Below are positions 8,018 to 16,550 of a stretch of DNA of 52,378 bases, piece after piece. The DNA comes from Armatimonadota bacterium (GTDB taxonomy: Bacteria; Armatimonadota; Hebobacteria; GCA-020354555; CP070648). Both the position numbers and the translations under genes were made by a program. The DNA is taken from assembly GCA_035527535.1 (NCBI GenBank), contig DATLAK010000176.1, positions 1-52,378 on the forward strand, given 5' to 3'. The notes beneath the pieces were generated by a model that was not told the origin of the DNA, did not search any database, and was given only the letters and a program-made list of their open reading frames with translations. Each line of letters opens with the position of its first letter. The stretch's first letter is position 1.

Positions 8018-8806
8018 CTACTCCCAGCCCGCGGCTGCGGTCAGCTTGCGCATGTCAGCCAGAGATGCGGCGTGATCCGCGGTCGCCGGCGCGTACTCCA
8101 GGCCGAACATGCCGTCGTAACCCCAGGCCTTGATGCGAGAGAGGATCTCGACGTAGTTCAGCTCGCCGACATCCAGCTCGTGGCGCCCGGGCACGCCCGC
8201 GGCGTGGAAGTGACCGATGAGCGGAAGGTATCTCTCGATGGTGGCGAGCACGTTGCCGTGCATGATCTGCATGTGGTAGATGTCCCACAGCAGCCGCACC
8301 GCCGGGCTGGCGACTTGCTCCACGATCTGTGCGGCCTGGTGCCCGCTGTCGAGGTAGTAGCCGCGATGATCCACCAGCGAGTTCAGCGGCTCCAGCACCA
8401 GCACCACGCCCGCTTGTGAGGCCACGGCGGCGGCCGCCCTCAAGGTCTCGACGATGGCGTCATGCTGTTCGGCACCGGAGCGGTCGGGGAGGCGATTGCC
8501 CGTGCAGGTGATGAGCTTGCCGCAGTCGAGCTTCTTCGCCACCGCGATGCTCTGTCGCAGCCGGGCCAGGTACTTCTCGCGGTCCGCGGCAGACACGAGG
8601 GAGATGCCCGGGCCGTCGGCCACCAGGTCGTTGAGAGCCAGGCCGGTTTCCCCGCAGGCGGCCGCGAGGTCGTCCAACTTGCGGTCGCCCCCCGCATCGT
8701 GGCTCCAGAACTCGAGCGCGCGAAAGCCCGCCGCGGCGACCTTGCGCGCCTTCGCCGCCAGCGAGGCGTTCCCCAGCACCATCTCGACGCAAACGCATAT
8801 CATGGG
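8018..8806 (-). CDS. Hydroxypyruvate-isomerase-like sugar isomerase/epimerase (AP endonuclease 2 TIM barrel)
   Basis: A 262-residue cytoplasmic TIM-barrel protein of the xylose-isomerase-like/AP endonuclease family 2 clan, similar to hydroxypyruvate isomerase Hyi. Expected metal and catalytic carboxylates appear in VLEPLNS, LLWDIYHMQ and the C-terminal FGLEYAP; LIGHFHAAGVPGRHELD is a typical block around the barrel's seventh strand. The ATG at 8806 was chosen: GGAGG lies ten bases upstream, and a longer in-frame extension lacks support. It converges on the recombinase fragment. It probably isomerises a keto or aldo sugar or hydroxypyruvate; exact substrate is unknown, since members of this family vary widely. 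Confidence 0.82.
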   Translation of the reverse strand, partial: PMICVCVEMVLGNASLAAKARKVAAAGFRALEFWSHDAGGDRKLDDLAAACGETGLALNDLVADGPGISLVSAADREKYLARLRQSIAVAKKLDCGKLITCTGNRLPDRSGAEQHDAIVETLRAAAAVASQAGVVLVLEPLNSLVDHRGYYLDSGHQAAQIVEQVASPAVRLLWDIYHMQIMHGNVLATIERYLPLIGHFHAAGVPGRHELDVGELNYVEILSRIKAWGYDGMFGLEYAPATADHAASLADMRKLTAAAGWE

Positions 8807-8854
8807 CATCGGCTGATAACCTCCCTCCTCGCAACTGCGCAAACCGTCACGCCA

Positions 8855-9577
8855 TCAGCGGCCCTCGGCGCGGGCGGCGTGACGGGCGAGCTCCTCCATC
8901 ATCTCCGTCTGAATCTGCTGGATCTCCAGCAGCCGCTGCCACTGGTGGGTCAGCAGCCGGTCGAGCTTGGCGCTGATGGTGCGAATCTCCAACTCGGCCT
9001 TGAGGTTGACGCTGTAGTCGTGTTCCCCGCGCAGGCGGTCCTTCGCCTCCTGCCGGTTCTGGCTCATCATGATGACCGGCGCCTGGATCGCGGCCAGACA
9101 GGACAGGATGAGGTTGAGCAAGATGAAAGGGTACGGGTCATAGGGATGCGCGCGCAGAAGTATGGCGTTGACGGCAATCCACGAGAACAGGATCGCGAAG
9201 AAGCCGCCGATGAACGCCCAACTGCCGCCGAAAGTCGCTATCCGGTCCGCCAGGCGTTCCCCCAGCGTCAACCGGCGGTCGAACTCGGCGTTGACGTCTT
9301 TGGTCAGCGTTTCCTGCTCGTGCAGGCTGCGCACCACCTCCAGCTCCAGCGCCGAGAGCTCCCCCTTCTCGGTTGCCAGCAGAGCCTGCACGTACTCGGT
9401 GCGGAAGCGGTTGAGGTCGGGCAGGCAGATGTAGCCGCTGGCGGACCAGTCGGCATGCTTCTCTTTGATCGTGTCCAGCACCGGCCCCGCCACCAGCTCC
9501 GCCGGCAGCATCTCGCCTACGTCCTTTTCCTGGCCGCAGACCTGGCAGGAAGCCTTCTCCGCCTGATGTTTGCGCAT
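8855..9577 (-). CDS. DUF1003 membrane protein with N-terminal CxxC motif
   Basis: The 240-residue protein carries the DUF1003 core in its second half: LGERLADRIATFGGSWAFI, first helix FFAILFSWIAVNAILL, the DPYPFILLNLILS second helix, and the MMSQNRQEAKDRLRGEHDY motif, then a predicted coiled coil to the C-terminus. The N-terminus adds a possible metal site, CQVCGQ at 11-16 with Cys51 further on. The ATG at 9577 has GGAGGAG eight bases upstream. DUF1003 function is not established. It lies 48 bases upstream of, and on the same strand as, the isomerase gene, so the two may be cotranscribed. Confidence 0.85.
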   Translation of the reverse strand: MRKHQAEKASCQVCGQEKDVGEMLPAELVAGPVLDTIKEKHADWSASGYICLPDLNRFRTEYVQALLATEKGELSALELEVVRSLHEQETLTKDVNAEFDRRLTLGERLADRIATFGGSWAFIGGFFAILFSWIAVNAILLRAHPYDPYPFILLNLILSCLAAIQAPVIMMSQNRQEAKDRLRGEHDYSVNLKAELEIRTISAKLDRLLTHQWQRLLEIQQIQTEMMEELARHAARAEGR

Positions 9578-9891
9578 GGCCGACTCTCCTCCGCCGCTGC
9601 GGGGTCGCCGTCCACCCCAGGCCGCGGCCAGCCGCAGGCATGGTAGCGGGGCGTCAGCACCGGTTCGCGTGATGCACAGGGGGTGCGCCTGTCGCTTGCC
9701 TTCTTCGGCGGGCATGCAGGCAGTCCTGCAGGCATGCGGCCCGCGTTGCAGGACGATGCGCGTGGATGGAGAAGTACTTGGCTCATGCGTCGGGCGTGCG
9801 GCCACTATGCTGTATGCTGTGCGCTCGTTTCCACACAGTCGGTCCTGCGCGGCAGCGGCTGTCTTCCGTTGGTGAAAGGGGGAACTTCATC

Positions 9892-11745
9892 GTGCTCGCA
9901 GGCAGGGGGATCGCACCCGCCACCCTGGGCCGCCGGCGGCTGCTACTGGGCGCCCGCGAGCGGCAGCTGGGCGTGCTGCCGACGCCGCGCCAGGTGCTCA
10001 AGGTGGGGCGCACGACTACGGTCGCCGAGGTGGCGGTGCTGCTGCCGTCGGACGAGGGAGCGCGCTCCGCGGCGGAGGGGCTGCGGGCGTTCCTGCGCGA
10101 GCTGGGCGTGCCGCGGGTGCCGGTGGTGGCGACGCTGGAGGCCGCCGCCCGCTACGCGATGGTGATTGCGGCCGGCAATCCCGCCGCCGACTCCCGTGTC
10201 GGCCACTGCTGGGAGTTGTGCGACGGCGCGCGGGTGCAACTGCCGCCGCTCGGCCCGCAGGGCTACGGCCTGGTCACCGCACGGCGCGACGGCAAGCTGC
10301 TGGTGGTGCTGGCGGCGACGGCGCGTGAAGGACTGCGCCATGGCTTCGCCACTCTGCGCCAGCTCATCGTTCAGCGCGGGGACCAGCCGGCGCTGCGCGA
10401 GATCTCCCTCGCCGATGGTCCGTCCTTTGAGCTGCGGGGCGTGATCGAAGGCTTTTACGGTCCGCCGTGGAGCCACCAACAGCGCCTGCGTCTGCTCGAC
10501 TTCTGCGAGCTGTACAAGTTCAACCTCTACGTCTACGCCCCCAAGGACGACCCCTATCACCGTGAGCACTGGCGCGAGCCTTACACCGCGCGGGCGCTGC
10601 GGGAGCTGCGCCAGTTGGTGGAGGCGGCCAGCCGCCATGGCGTGCGCTTCTGCTTCGGCGTCAGCCCGGGGCTGAGCATGCGCTACTCGTCGCGGGCGGA
10701 TATGGCGGCGCTGCGGCGCAAGCTTGACGCCATGCGCGAGATCGGGGTGGACTCGTTCGCGTTGTGTCTGGACGACATCCCGGGCAAGCTCCATCACCCG
10801 CAGGACCGGCGGGCGTTCTCGTCGCTCGCCGAGGCGCACGCGTGCATCGCCAACCGCCTGCGCGATCACCTCGATCGCGTCGCCCGCGGCTCGCAGCTCA
10901 TCTTCTGCCCCACCGAGTACGCGGGCACGCGGCGCACGCGTTATCTCAGAGCCATCGGGGACCTGCTGCGCCGCGACGTGCTTGTCTTCTGGACCGGGTC
11001 GCAGGTGTGCTCGCCGACCATCAGCGGCCAGGAGGCGGACGCCTACGGCGCGGCGATTGCGCGCCCGCCGCTGATCTGGGATAATTACCCGGTGAACGAC
11101 TACAATCGCAACCGCCTGTTCCTGGGGCCGCTGCGGGGCCGGCCTAGCGACCTGCACCGGCATGCGGCAGGGCTGATCGCCAACCCCATGAACGAGGGCG
11201 AAGCATCGAAGCTGCCGCTCATCACCGTCGCCGACTACCTGTGGAACGCGGAGGCGTATCGCCCGGAGCCGGCGTGGGAGGCCGCCCTGCTGCAGCAGGG
11301 CGGCGCGCGCGCCTATGCGCCGCTGCGCTGCTTCGCAGGGAGCTGCACGAGTTCGTTCCTGCATCCCAAGGATTCCCCGGAGCTGGCGGCGGCGATCGCA
11401 GCGCTGTGGAAGGAGTTGGCGGCAGGCACACCCGGCGCCGCGGCGTCCACGCTGCGGCGCCATTTCGCGCGCATGAGGGGGCTCAAGCGCGAACTGCCGT
11501 CGCGCCTGCCCAACCGCTGGCTCCTAGAGCAGATCAGCCCCTACCTGGACAAGCTCTCGACCTACGGTAAGGCAGGTGCGGCGTGCCTGCGAATGCTGTT
11601 CAGTCCGTCAGCGGCCGCTCGCCGGCAGGTCGAGCGCTGGCAGCGGGAAGCGGCGGCGAATCCGCGGCAGGTGTGCGGCACGGTGATGGACAATTTCATC
11701 AGCCGCGCACTGCACGAGTACGACTTGGCGCACGCGAGTCCATGA
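9892..11745 (+). CDS. GH84 beta-N-acetylhexosaminidase (O-GlcNAcase/NagJ-like)
   Basis: The 617-residue protein has an N-terminal alpha/beta domain like that of GH84/GH20 enzymes (about 1-175) and a GH84 TIM barrel from GVIEGFYGPPWS at residue 184. The adjacent catalytic aspartates are Asp294-Asp295 in CLDDIPG; they polarise the substrate acetamide and act as general acid. YVYAPKDDPYH, FCPTEYAG and WDNYPVNDYNR are further family blocks. The C-terminal third is probably helical. GTG at 9892 was chosen for its AAAGGGGGA Shine-Dalgarno; in-frame ATG codons upstream have none. No signal peptide is evident, so it may act in the cytoplasm on imported amino sugars. That is unusual, because many bacterial GH84 enzymes are exported. 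Confidence 0.88.
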   Translation: MLAGRGIAPATLGRRRLLLGARERQLGVLPTPRQVLKVGRTTTVAEVAVLLPSDEGARSAAEGLRAFLRELGVPRVPVVATLEAAARYAMVIAAGNPAADSRVGHCWELCDGARVQLPPLGPQGYGLVTARRDGKLLVVLAATAREGLRHGFATLRQLIVQRGDQPALREISLADGPSFELRGVIEGFYGPPWSHQQRLRLLDFCELYKFNLYVYAPKDDPYHREHWREPYTARALRELRQLVEAASRHGVRFCFGVSPGLSMRYSSRADMAALRRKLDAMREIGVDSFALCLDDIPGKLHHPQDRRAFSSLAEAHACIANRLRDHLDRVARGSQLIFCPTEYAGTRRTRYLRAIGDLLRRDVLVFWTGSQVCSPTISGQEADAYGAAIARPPLIWDNYPVNDYNRNRLFLGPLRGRPSDLHRHAAGLIANPMNEGEASKLPLITVADYLWNAEAYRPEPAWEAALLQQGGARAYAPLRCFAGSCTSSFLHPKDSPELAAAIAALWKELAAGTPGAAASTLRRHFARMRGLKRELPSRLPNRWLLEQISPYLDKLSTYGKAGAACLRMLFSPSAAARRQVERWQREAAANPRQVCGTVMDNFISRALHEYDLAHASP

Positions 11746-11775
11746 CCTCGTGAGCGCCGGGCGGGAAGAGGAGCC

Positions 11776-12222
11776 ATGATCAAGGTCGCCGTTATCCACG
11801 GGCCCAACCTGGGGCTGCTCGGGAGGCGTGAGCCCGACATATATGGCGCCATCACCCTCGAGCAGATCAACCAACGCTTGAGCCAAGCCGCCGCGGAACT
11901 CGGCCTGGAACTGCGTATCACGCAGTCGGACCACGAGGGCGATGTCGTAACGGCAATCCACGCCTGCATGGACTGGGCGCAGGCCATAGTCATCAACCCG
12001 GCGGCCCTCACCCACTACAGCATCGCGGTGCGCGATGCGCTGCAGGCGGTGCGCATCCCCGCCATCGAGGTCCACTTGACCAACCTCCACGCCCGCGAGG
12101 AGTTCCGTCACACCTCCGTCACCGCTCCCGTCACCGTCGGCCAGATCATCGGCTTCGGCGTCCACGGCTACCTGCTGGCCCTGCGCGCGGCCAAAGCGCT
12201 GGTGGAAGAATCTCACCGATGA
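11776..12222 (+). CDS. aroQ: Type II 3-dehydroquinate dehydratase
   Basis: The 148-residue dodecameric-type enzyme of the shikimate pathway dehydrates 3-dehydroquinate to 3-dehydroshikimate in the cytoplasm. All key residues are present: Asn11 (GPNLGLLG), catalytic Tyr23 (DIYG), Asn74 (VINPAALTHYS), catalytic His100 (EVHLTN) and Arg111 (FRHTS). An AGAGGAG Shine-Dalgarno precedes the ATG. The stop overlaps the start of the following peptidase by four bases (ATGA), indicating translational coupling. Length is normal for the family. Confidence 0.97.
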   Translation: MIKVAVIHGPNLGLLGRREPDIYGAITLEQINQRLSQAAAELGLELRITQSDHEGDVVTAIHACMDWAQAIVINPAALTHYSIAVRDALQAVRIPAIEVHLTNLHAREEFRHTSVTAPVTVGQIIGFGVHGYLLALRAAKALVEESHR

Positions 12223-13301
12223 TGGATTATCCGCGGCGGCTCGCACGCCTGCGGGCGGCGGTCGCAGCCACCGAGGTGTCGGCAGTCCTCGTTTCCGGGG
12301 CCGCCAATGTGCGCTACCTGAGCGGATTCACCGGCTCCCAGGGGGCGCTGGCGGTGGACGCCGACCGCGCTCTTCTCATCAGCGATTTTCGCTATCGGCT
12401 CCAGGCCGCGGAGCAGGCGCCGCTGTTCGAGTTGGTGGAGGTCGAGCGCTGGCACGAGGGGCTTGCGCACGCACTGCGCGGACTGGGGTGCCGGGTCGTG
12501 GGCTTCGAGCCGGCGCACCTGACATATCAGGCTCACCAGCGACTGGTCGCCGCCCTGGGCAACATCTCCCTGGCGCCCGTGGAGGGACTGGTGGAGCGGT
12601 TGCGGGCGCTCAAGGGCCCGCAGGAGATCGCGCTCATGGAGCGGGCGGCCGCCGTCTCGGACGGGGCCATGGCTCGCGTCATATCGCTGGTGCGGCCGGG
12701 CGTCAGCGAGCGCGAGCTGGCGCTGGCGGCGGAGAGTTACATCAAGCGGGAGGCGGACGCCGAGATCGCGTTTCCGCCCATCATCGCTGCCGGCCCCCGC
12801 TCGGCGCAGTGCCATGCCGAGCCGGGGACGCGCGAGCTGGCGGCGGGCGACCTGGTGGTCATTGATCTGGGCGCGCGCTGGCAGGGCTACGGCGCCGACC
12901 TCACGCGCACCGCGGTAGTGGAGGCGGCCGACGCCCAACGGCGCGACATCTACGCGGCGTGCCGCGAGGCCCAGACGGCGGCTCGGGCGGGTGTGCGCGC
13001 CGGCGCGGACTGCGCGGCGCTCGACGCGATCGCCCGCGGGATCATTGCCGGGGCCGGCTACGGTGAGTATTTCGGGCACGGCCTGGGGCACGGCGTGGGG
13101 ATCGAAGCCCACGAGGCGCCCCGGCTCAGCCCTACCGCCGACGGGTCGTTGGCGGCGGGCATGACGGTGACCATCGAACCTGGAATATACCTGCCAGGGG
13201 TCGGCGGGGTTCGCCTCGAGGACCTGGTGGTAGTGACGGAGGAAGGGCACCGGGCGCTGACGCACGCGCCGCTTGCGCCCGAGCTGCCGGCGCTCGGCTG
13301 A
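12219..13301 (+). CDS. pepQ: Xaa-Pro aminopeptidase/dipeptidase (M24B family)
   Basis: A 360-residue M24B metallopeptidase that cleaves peptides at Xaa-Pro bonds. Residues about 1-130 form the creatinase-like N-terminal domain; the pita-bread catalytic domain follows. The five metal ligands are Asp216 (VVIDLGA), Asp227 (GADLTRT), His291 (GHGLGHGVG), Glu320 (TIEPGIY) and Glu334 (VRLEDLV); His199 is the usual substrate-contact histidine. It is translationally coupled to aroQ. The aroQ-pepQ pair is often followed by efp in other bacteria, but not here. The symbol could equally be pepP. Confidence 0.93.
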   Translation: MMDYPRRLARLRAAVAATEVSAVLVSGAANVRYLSGFTGSQGALAVDADRALLISDFRYRLQAAEQAPLFELVEVERWHEGLAHALRGLGCRVVGFEPAHLTYQAHQRLVAALGNISLAPVEGLVERLRALKGPQEIALMERAAAVSDGAMARVISLVRPGVSERELALAAESYIKREADAEIAFPPIIAAGPRSAQCHAEPGTRELAAGDLVVIDLGARWQGYGADLTRTAVVEAADAQRRDIYAACREAQTAARAGVRAGADCAALDAIARGIIAGAGYGEYFGHGLGHGVGIEAHEAPRLSPTADGSLAAGMTVTIEPGIYLPGVGGVRLEDLVVVTEEGHRALTHAPLAPELPALG

Positions 13302-13328
13302 GGCGCGTGGGCGAAAGGAGGTTCGCAA

Positions 13329-13814
13329 GTGAGCAAATGGCTTGTGCTCCTGCTGATAGTGACCGCCTTCACCGGGACCTACTGGGCCGTCATGTCGGGA
13401 TGTGTGGCGGATCGCATGGTGGCGATGGCCGTCCGCAGCGCCGCGCGGGAGCATGACCCGCAGGCTGTGGTTGACGCGTTGCGTGAAGCCGAAAACGGTC
13501 TGGACTGGCAGCAGCGATGGGTGGAGCGATTCGGCTTCATCGCGAAGGACCCGGACTGGTCGCGAGCGCGGGAGAGCCGCGAGAAGCTGCACCGCCTGCA
13601 GAAAGAAGCGACCAACATCCTCCGGGTCGCGGGCGGAGAACTCGGCTCCGAGGGGACGGAGCAACTGCGCAGGTTCCTCCAGGCCATGCCGCCGCTGCGG
13701 ACCGGCGTGTTCCGCGAAGGTCAGGAAACGCCGTGGAGAGTGGGGTTCTGGCTGGCCGCCGTCGGCACGGCGCTCCTCGGACTGGTGGTCTTCGTCCGGC
13801 GCATGGCCGAATAG
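13329..13814 (+). CDS. Small membrane protein of unknown function
   Basis: A 161-residue protein with one hydrophobic segment at each end: LVLLLIVTAFTGTYWAVM near the N-terminus and VGFWLAAVGTALLGLVVFV near the C-terminus. The charged, helical middle (about residues 25-135) would lie on one face of the membrane. The GTG start at 13329 has a perfect AAAGGAGG eight bases upstream. It follows pepQ by 27 bases and may be in the same operon. No family is recognised. Confidence 0.65.
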   Translation: MSKWLVLLLIVTAFTGTYWAVMSGCVADRMVAMAVRSAAREHDPQAVVDALREAENGLDWQQRWVERFGFIAKDPDWSRARESREKLHRLQKEATNILRVAGGELGSEGTEQLRRFLQAMPPLRTGVFREGQETPWRVGFWLAAVGTALLGLVVFVRRMAE

Positions 13815-13838
13815 GGTCGCGTCAGCCCCGGGGGGACC

Positions 13839-13895
13839 TGTGGCGCAGGCTCTCAGCCTGCGCACACCATGCACGGGCTGAGAGCCCGTGCCACA
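13839..13895. repeat. REPIN-like double hairpin
   Basis: Outer arms TGTGGC (13839-13844) and GCCACA (13890-13895) enclose two hairpins with three-base loops: GCAGGCT-CTC-AGCCTGC and CACGGGCT-GAG-AGCCCGTG. It separates the membrane-protein gene from convergent rpsT. The GCAGGCT hairpin recurs at 50384-50402, and a variant occurs at 34294-34312. Confidence 0.7.
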
Positions 13896-13902
13896 ACGCG
13901 GG

Positions 13903-14166
13903 TTAGGCCTCTGCCTTCCGCGCGCGCCGCGCCAATCGCGACTTCCTGCGGGCGGCCGCGTTGGGGTGGAGCACCCCCTTTGCCACCGCCTGGTCCACGA
14001 TGCGGCAAGCCGCGCGCACCGACCCCTCGGATTCCGCCGCGCCCCCGGCGATGGCGGCGCGGGCGCCGCGAATCACGGTCTTGACCCGCGATCTGATGGC
14101 CTGATTGCGCAGCCGCTGCCGGATTGATTTCCGCAGTTGTTGCTTGGCCGACTTGGTCCTAGGCAT
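13903..14166 (-). CDS. rpsT: 30S ribosomal protein S20
   Basis: The 87-residue, Lys/Arg/Ala-rich protein matches bacterial S20: KSAKQQLRKSIRQRLRN at the N-terminus, IRSRVKTVIR in the middle and the VLHPNAAARRKSRLARR block at the end. S20 binds 16S rRNA early in assembly of the small subunit. The ATG at 14166 has an AGGAGGA Shine-Dalgarno. Its length is typical. It is the clearest marker that the window is bacterial chromosome. Confidence 0.97.
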   Translation of the reverse strand: MPRTKSAKQQLRKSIRQRLRNQAIRSRVKTVIRGARAAIAGGAAESEGSVRAACRIVDQAVAKGVLHPNAAARRKSRLARRARKAEA

Positions 14167-14187
14167 CCCGGTTCCTCCTGCTGACGA

Positions 14188-14916
14188 TCATCCCACGAAG
14201 CGGTACTTGAGCAGCGCCCAGATAGCGCGGACGCCGTCTTTCCAGTTGATCTTCTTGCCCTCGTGCTTGGTGCGACCGCGGTAGGTGATGGGCACCTCGC
14301 GGATGCGATACCCCCGCTTCAGCGCCTTGGCCGTGACCTCAGGGCAGAACTCGAACCCCCGGCAGGCGAGGGGAATGGATTTCAGCACGTCCGCCCGGAA
14401 TACCTTGTAGCACGTGGCCTCGTCCGTCAGCGGCATCCCGTACAGCACGCGCACCATCCACGCCAGCAGCCGGTTGATCAGGTAGTTGGGCCATCGCATG
14501 TTGGTGATGCTCCCACGGAATCGCGAGCCGTACACGATCGCCGCCTCGCCCGCCGCGATCGGCGCCACCAACTGCGGGTACTCCGCCGGATCGTATTCGC
14601 CGTCCGCGTCCTGGATGATGATAATGTCCCCCGTCGCCTCCGTCACCGCCCGGCGAATTGCCGCCCCTTTGCCTTCGTTGCGCGGCTGGTGGATCACCCG
14701 CACCTCGCCGCCCACCAGCCCCTCCAGCAGCTCCGAGGTGCCGTCGGTCGAGCCGTCGTCAACGACGATGATCTCCTTCGCGATGGGAACCTGGCGCACG
14801 CGCTCGATTATGGACGCGACGGTGTCACGCTCGTTGTAAACCGGCATGATCACCGTCAGCTTGGTCCTACCCTTATCGCTGCTGCGGGCCGCCGATACCC
14901 GCGGCGGCCCGCTCAT
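14188..14916 (-). CDS. Family 2 glycosyltransferase (dolichyl-phosphate-mannose-synthase-like)
   Basis: A 242-residue GT-A-fold glycosyltransferase lying 21 bases upstream of rpsT on the same strand. Motifs are [13 protein letters not shown] (nucleotide-sugar binding), [10 protein letters not shown] (Asp53-Asp54), and [11 protein letters not shown] with the metal-binding DAD at 103-105. [10 protein letters not shown] and [11 protein letters not shown] are typical of the DPM1/polyprenyl-phosphate glycosyltransferase branch. No membrane anchor is visible, so it probably acts at the cytoplasmic membrane face, loading a sugar on polyprenyl phosphate. The start is uncertain: ATG at 14916 has GAGGA upstream, while ATG at 14940 and GTG at 14970 have no clear ribosome binding site. 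Confidence 0.85.
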   Translation of the reverse strand: MSGPPRVSAARSSDKGRTKLTVIMPVYNERDTVASIIERVRQVPIAKEIIVVDDGSTDGTSELLEGLVGGEVRVIHQPRNEGKGAAIRRAVTEATGDIIIIQDADGEYDPAEYPQLVAPIAAGEAAIVYGSRFRGSITNMRWPNYLINRLLAWMVRVLYGMPLTDEATCYKVFRADVLKSIPLACRGFEFCPEVTAKALKRGYRIREVPITYRGRTKHEGKKINWKDGVRAIWALLKYRFVG

Positions 14917-14970
14917 ACCTTCGCTTTCCTCAAGCGGCATGATCGCCAGACTCTGGACGGAGCATATCAC

Positions 14971-15280
14971 GCCGCGCAGAACCGTGTCAAGGCACCGTGC
15001 CTCTGACAGTTACCCACTTTGCGGTATTGCGCAGGCGAGACTCTTCGCTAACGCGGCTAGGTCGCGGAGCGACCGCCGTGGAGGCCCTCCGGGCCTAGCC
15101 ACTCACAGTGACAACGGTCTGGTGGTGTCATTCTGATTGGTATGAAAGCGCTCCGCCTCGGACGTGCACGGCGCGGCCGCGCGAAGTGAAGAATCTCGTT
15201 GCGGCCTGATCGGAAACCGGGTAACCGTCAGACAGTGCCTTCATCTGAGGTGATTACATGAAATCACCCTTGGCGGAGTG
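14971..15280. other. Intergenic stretch of about 310 bases with hairpins
   Basis: No gene is visible. It holds the double-hairpin repeat at 15055-15100 and a perfect seven-pair stem GGTGATT/AATCACC at 15249-15268. The second lies just past the 3' end of the ferredoxin-type aldo/keto reductase, where a terminator would be expected, but there is no T-run. The rest shows nothing recognisable. Confidence 0.5.
15055..15100. repeat. REPIN-like double hairpin
   Basis: Outer arms GGCTAGG (15055-15061) and CCTAGCC (15094-15100) partly overlap two hairpins with three-base loops: GGTCGC-GGA-GCGACC (15060-15074) and AGGCCC-TCC-GGGCCT (15082-15096). The architecture is the same as at 13839 and 50363, but the sequence family differs. 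Confidence 0.6.
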
Positions 15281-16378
15281 CTAGCTGAGGGCGTCGTGGC
15301 TTTCCTTCAACTGCTCGATGATCTTGATGTGCTGCGGACACTTCTCCTCGCACTCGCCGCATTCCACGCAAGCGGAAGCGTTCAGCTTGCCCTGCTTGGG
15401 GCCGGGGCCTAAAGCCCGGTAGAGCTGGCGCGCATGTTCGGTGAGGCCCCAAACCCGATAGTAGTTCATGGCGGCGAAGATGTCGGGAATAGCCACCCCC
15501 TGCGGGCACGGCATGCAGTAGTTGCAGCCCGTGCAGTAGAGGTCCGCCAGCCGCCGGTTCTCCTCCAGCGCCTGCGCGATCGCCTGGCTCTCCTGCTCGG
15601 AGAGCGGCCCCTCGCGCGAGGCGACGGCGCAGTTCTCTTCCACCTGCCGGCGAGCGCCCATGCCGGAGAAGGCGATGGTGACGTTGGGATTGGCGAGGAC
15701 GAAACGCAGCGCGGTCTCGGGCGTGCTGGCGGCGCCGGCCAGCAACGACCGCACGCGCTCCGAGGCGAGGCCGAGCCGCCCTCCGCCAAGCGGCCCCATG
15801 ATCTCCACCCCCATTCCCTTCTCGTGGGCGTGGGCGATCGCTTCCTCGTTGCGGCGGTCGAGCAGGTTGTACTGGACGAGCATGCCATCGAAGATGCCGG
15901 TGTCAATCAGCTTGATGATGCCCTCCGGCGCGTCATGACTGGAGAACGTCAGGTGCCGAATCATGCCCTGGTCGCGCGCCTTGAGGGCGAGCTGGTGCAG
16001 CACGGGCTCGTACACGCGGGTATAGACCTCCCAGGTCAGGGCGTGGACCACCTTGAAGAAGTCTATGTAATCGGTCTGCAGCCGCTCCAGGCTCGTCTCC
16101 AGGCGCCGCCACCAGCCCTCCGCTGTCTCGTCCTCGAGCGGGTTCTTGGTGGCGATGAAGACCTGGTCGCGCCGATCCTTGATCGCCTCGCCAATGTACC
16201 TCTCGCTCCGCCCTTCGCCGCCGTAGACGAAGGCGGAGTCAATGTAATTGATGCCGAGGTCCATCCCCAGCCGCAGCAGGGCGACCGATTGCTCGGGATC
16301 GTCGAAGGGAAGGCGCATGGCGCCGTAGCCGAGAGCTGAGACTTTCTTTCCGGTCTTGCCGTACGCTCGATACTGCAC
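15281..16378 (-). CDS. Aldo/keto reductase with C-terminal 4Fe-4S ferredoxin domain
   Basis: The 365-residue protein is an aldo/keto reductase barrel with the catalytic tetrad Asp47, Tyr52, Lys78 and His112 (KVVHALTW). It is followed by a ferredoxin-like tail with two cysteine clusters, CTGCNYCMPCP and CVECGECEEKCP, expected to bind two [4Fe-4S] centres. This is a known branch of predicted anaerobic oxidoreductases that may take electrons from or give them to ferredoxin; the substrate is unknown. The GTG start at 16378 has AGGAGGT upstream. The Fe-S tail fits an anaerobic lifestyle and the hydrogenase at the window's right end. Confidence 0.9.
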   Translation of the reverse strand: MQYRAYGKTGKKVSALGYGAMRLPFDDPEQSVALLRLGMDLGINYIDSAFVYGGEGRSERYIGEAIKDRRDQVFIATKNPLEDETAEGWWRRLETSLERLQTDYIDFFKVVHALTWEVYTRVYEPVLHQLALKARDQGMIRHLTFSSHDAPEGIIKLIDTGIFDGMLVQYNLLDRRNEEAIAHAHEKGMGVEIMGPLGGGRLGLASERVRSLLAGAASTPETALRFVLANPNVTIAFSGMGARRQVEENCAVASREGPLSEQESQAIAQALEENRRLADLYCTGCNYCMPCPQGVAIPDIFAAMNYYRVWGLTEHARQLYRALGPGPKQGKLNASACVECGECEEKCPQHIKIIEQLKESHDALS

Positions 16379-16550
16379 GATGATGCTACCTCCTGAGGTC
16401 CGACTTAGGCATGAGTCGAGTGGCCCTGGCCGTCAACTCGCGAAGCGGATCTGCACGCATAGCACGCAACTCAGTGTACCTCGCAGCGACCGGGGCAATC
16501 TGTGGGGAATGGACGACGCGGAGGCCACGGCGGGAGCAATCGCGCCGCGA

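Noticed and set aside
15249-15268. Intrinsic terminator after the ferredoxin-type aldo/keto reductase
   Set aside because: The stem is good, but there is no T-run on the minus strand, so it is recorded only as a hairpin.
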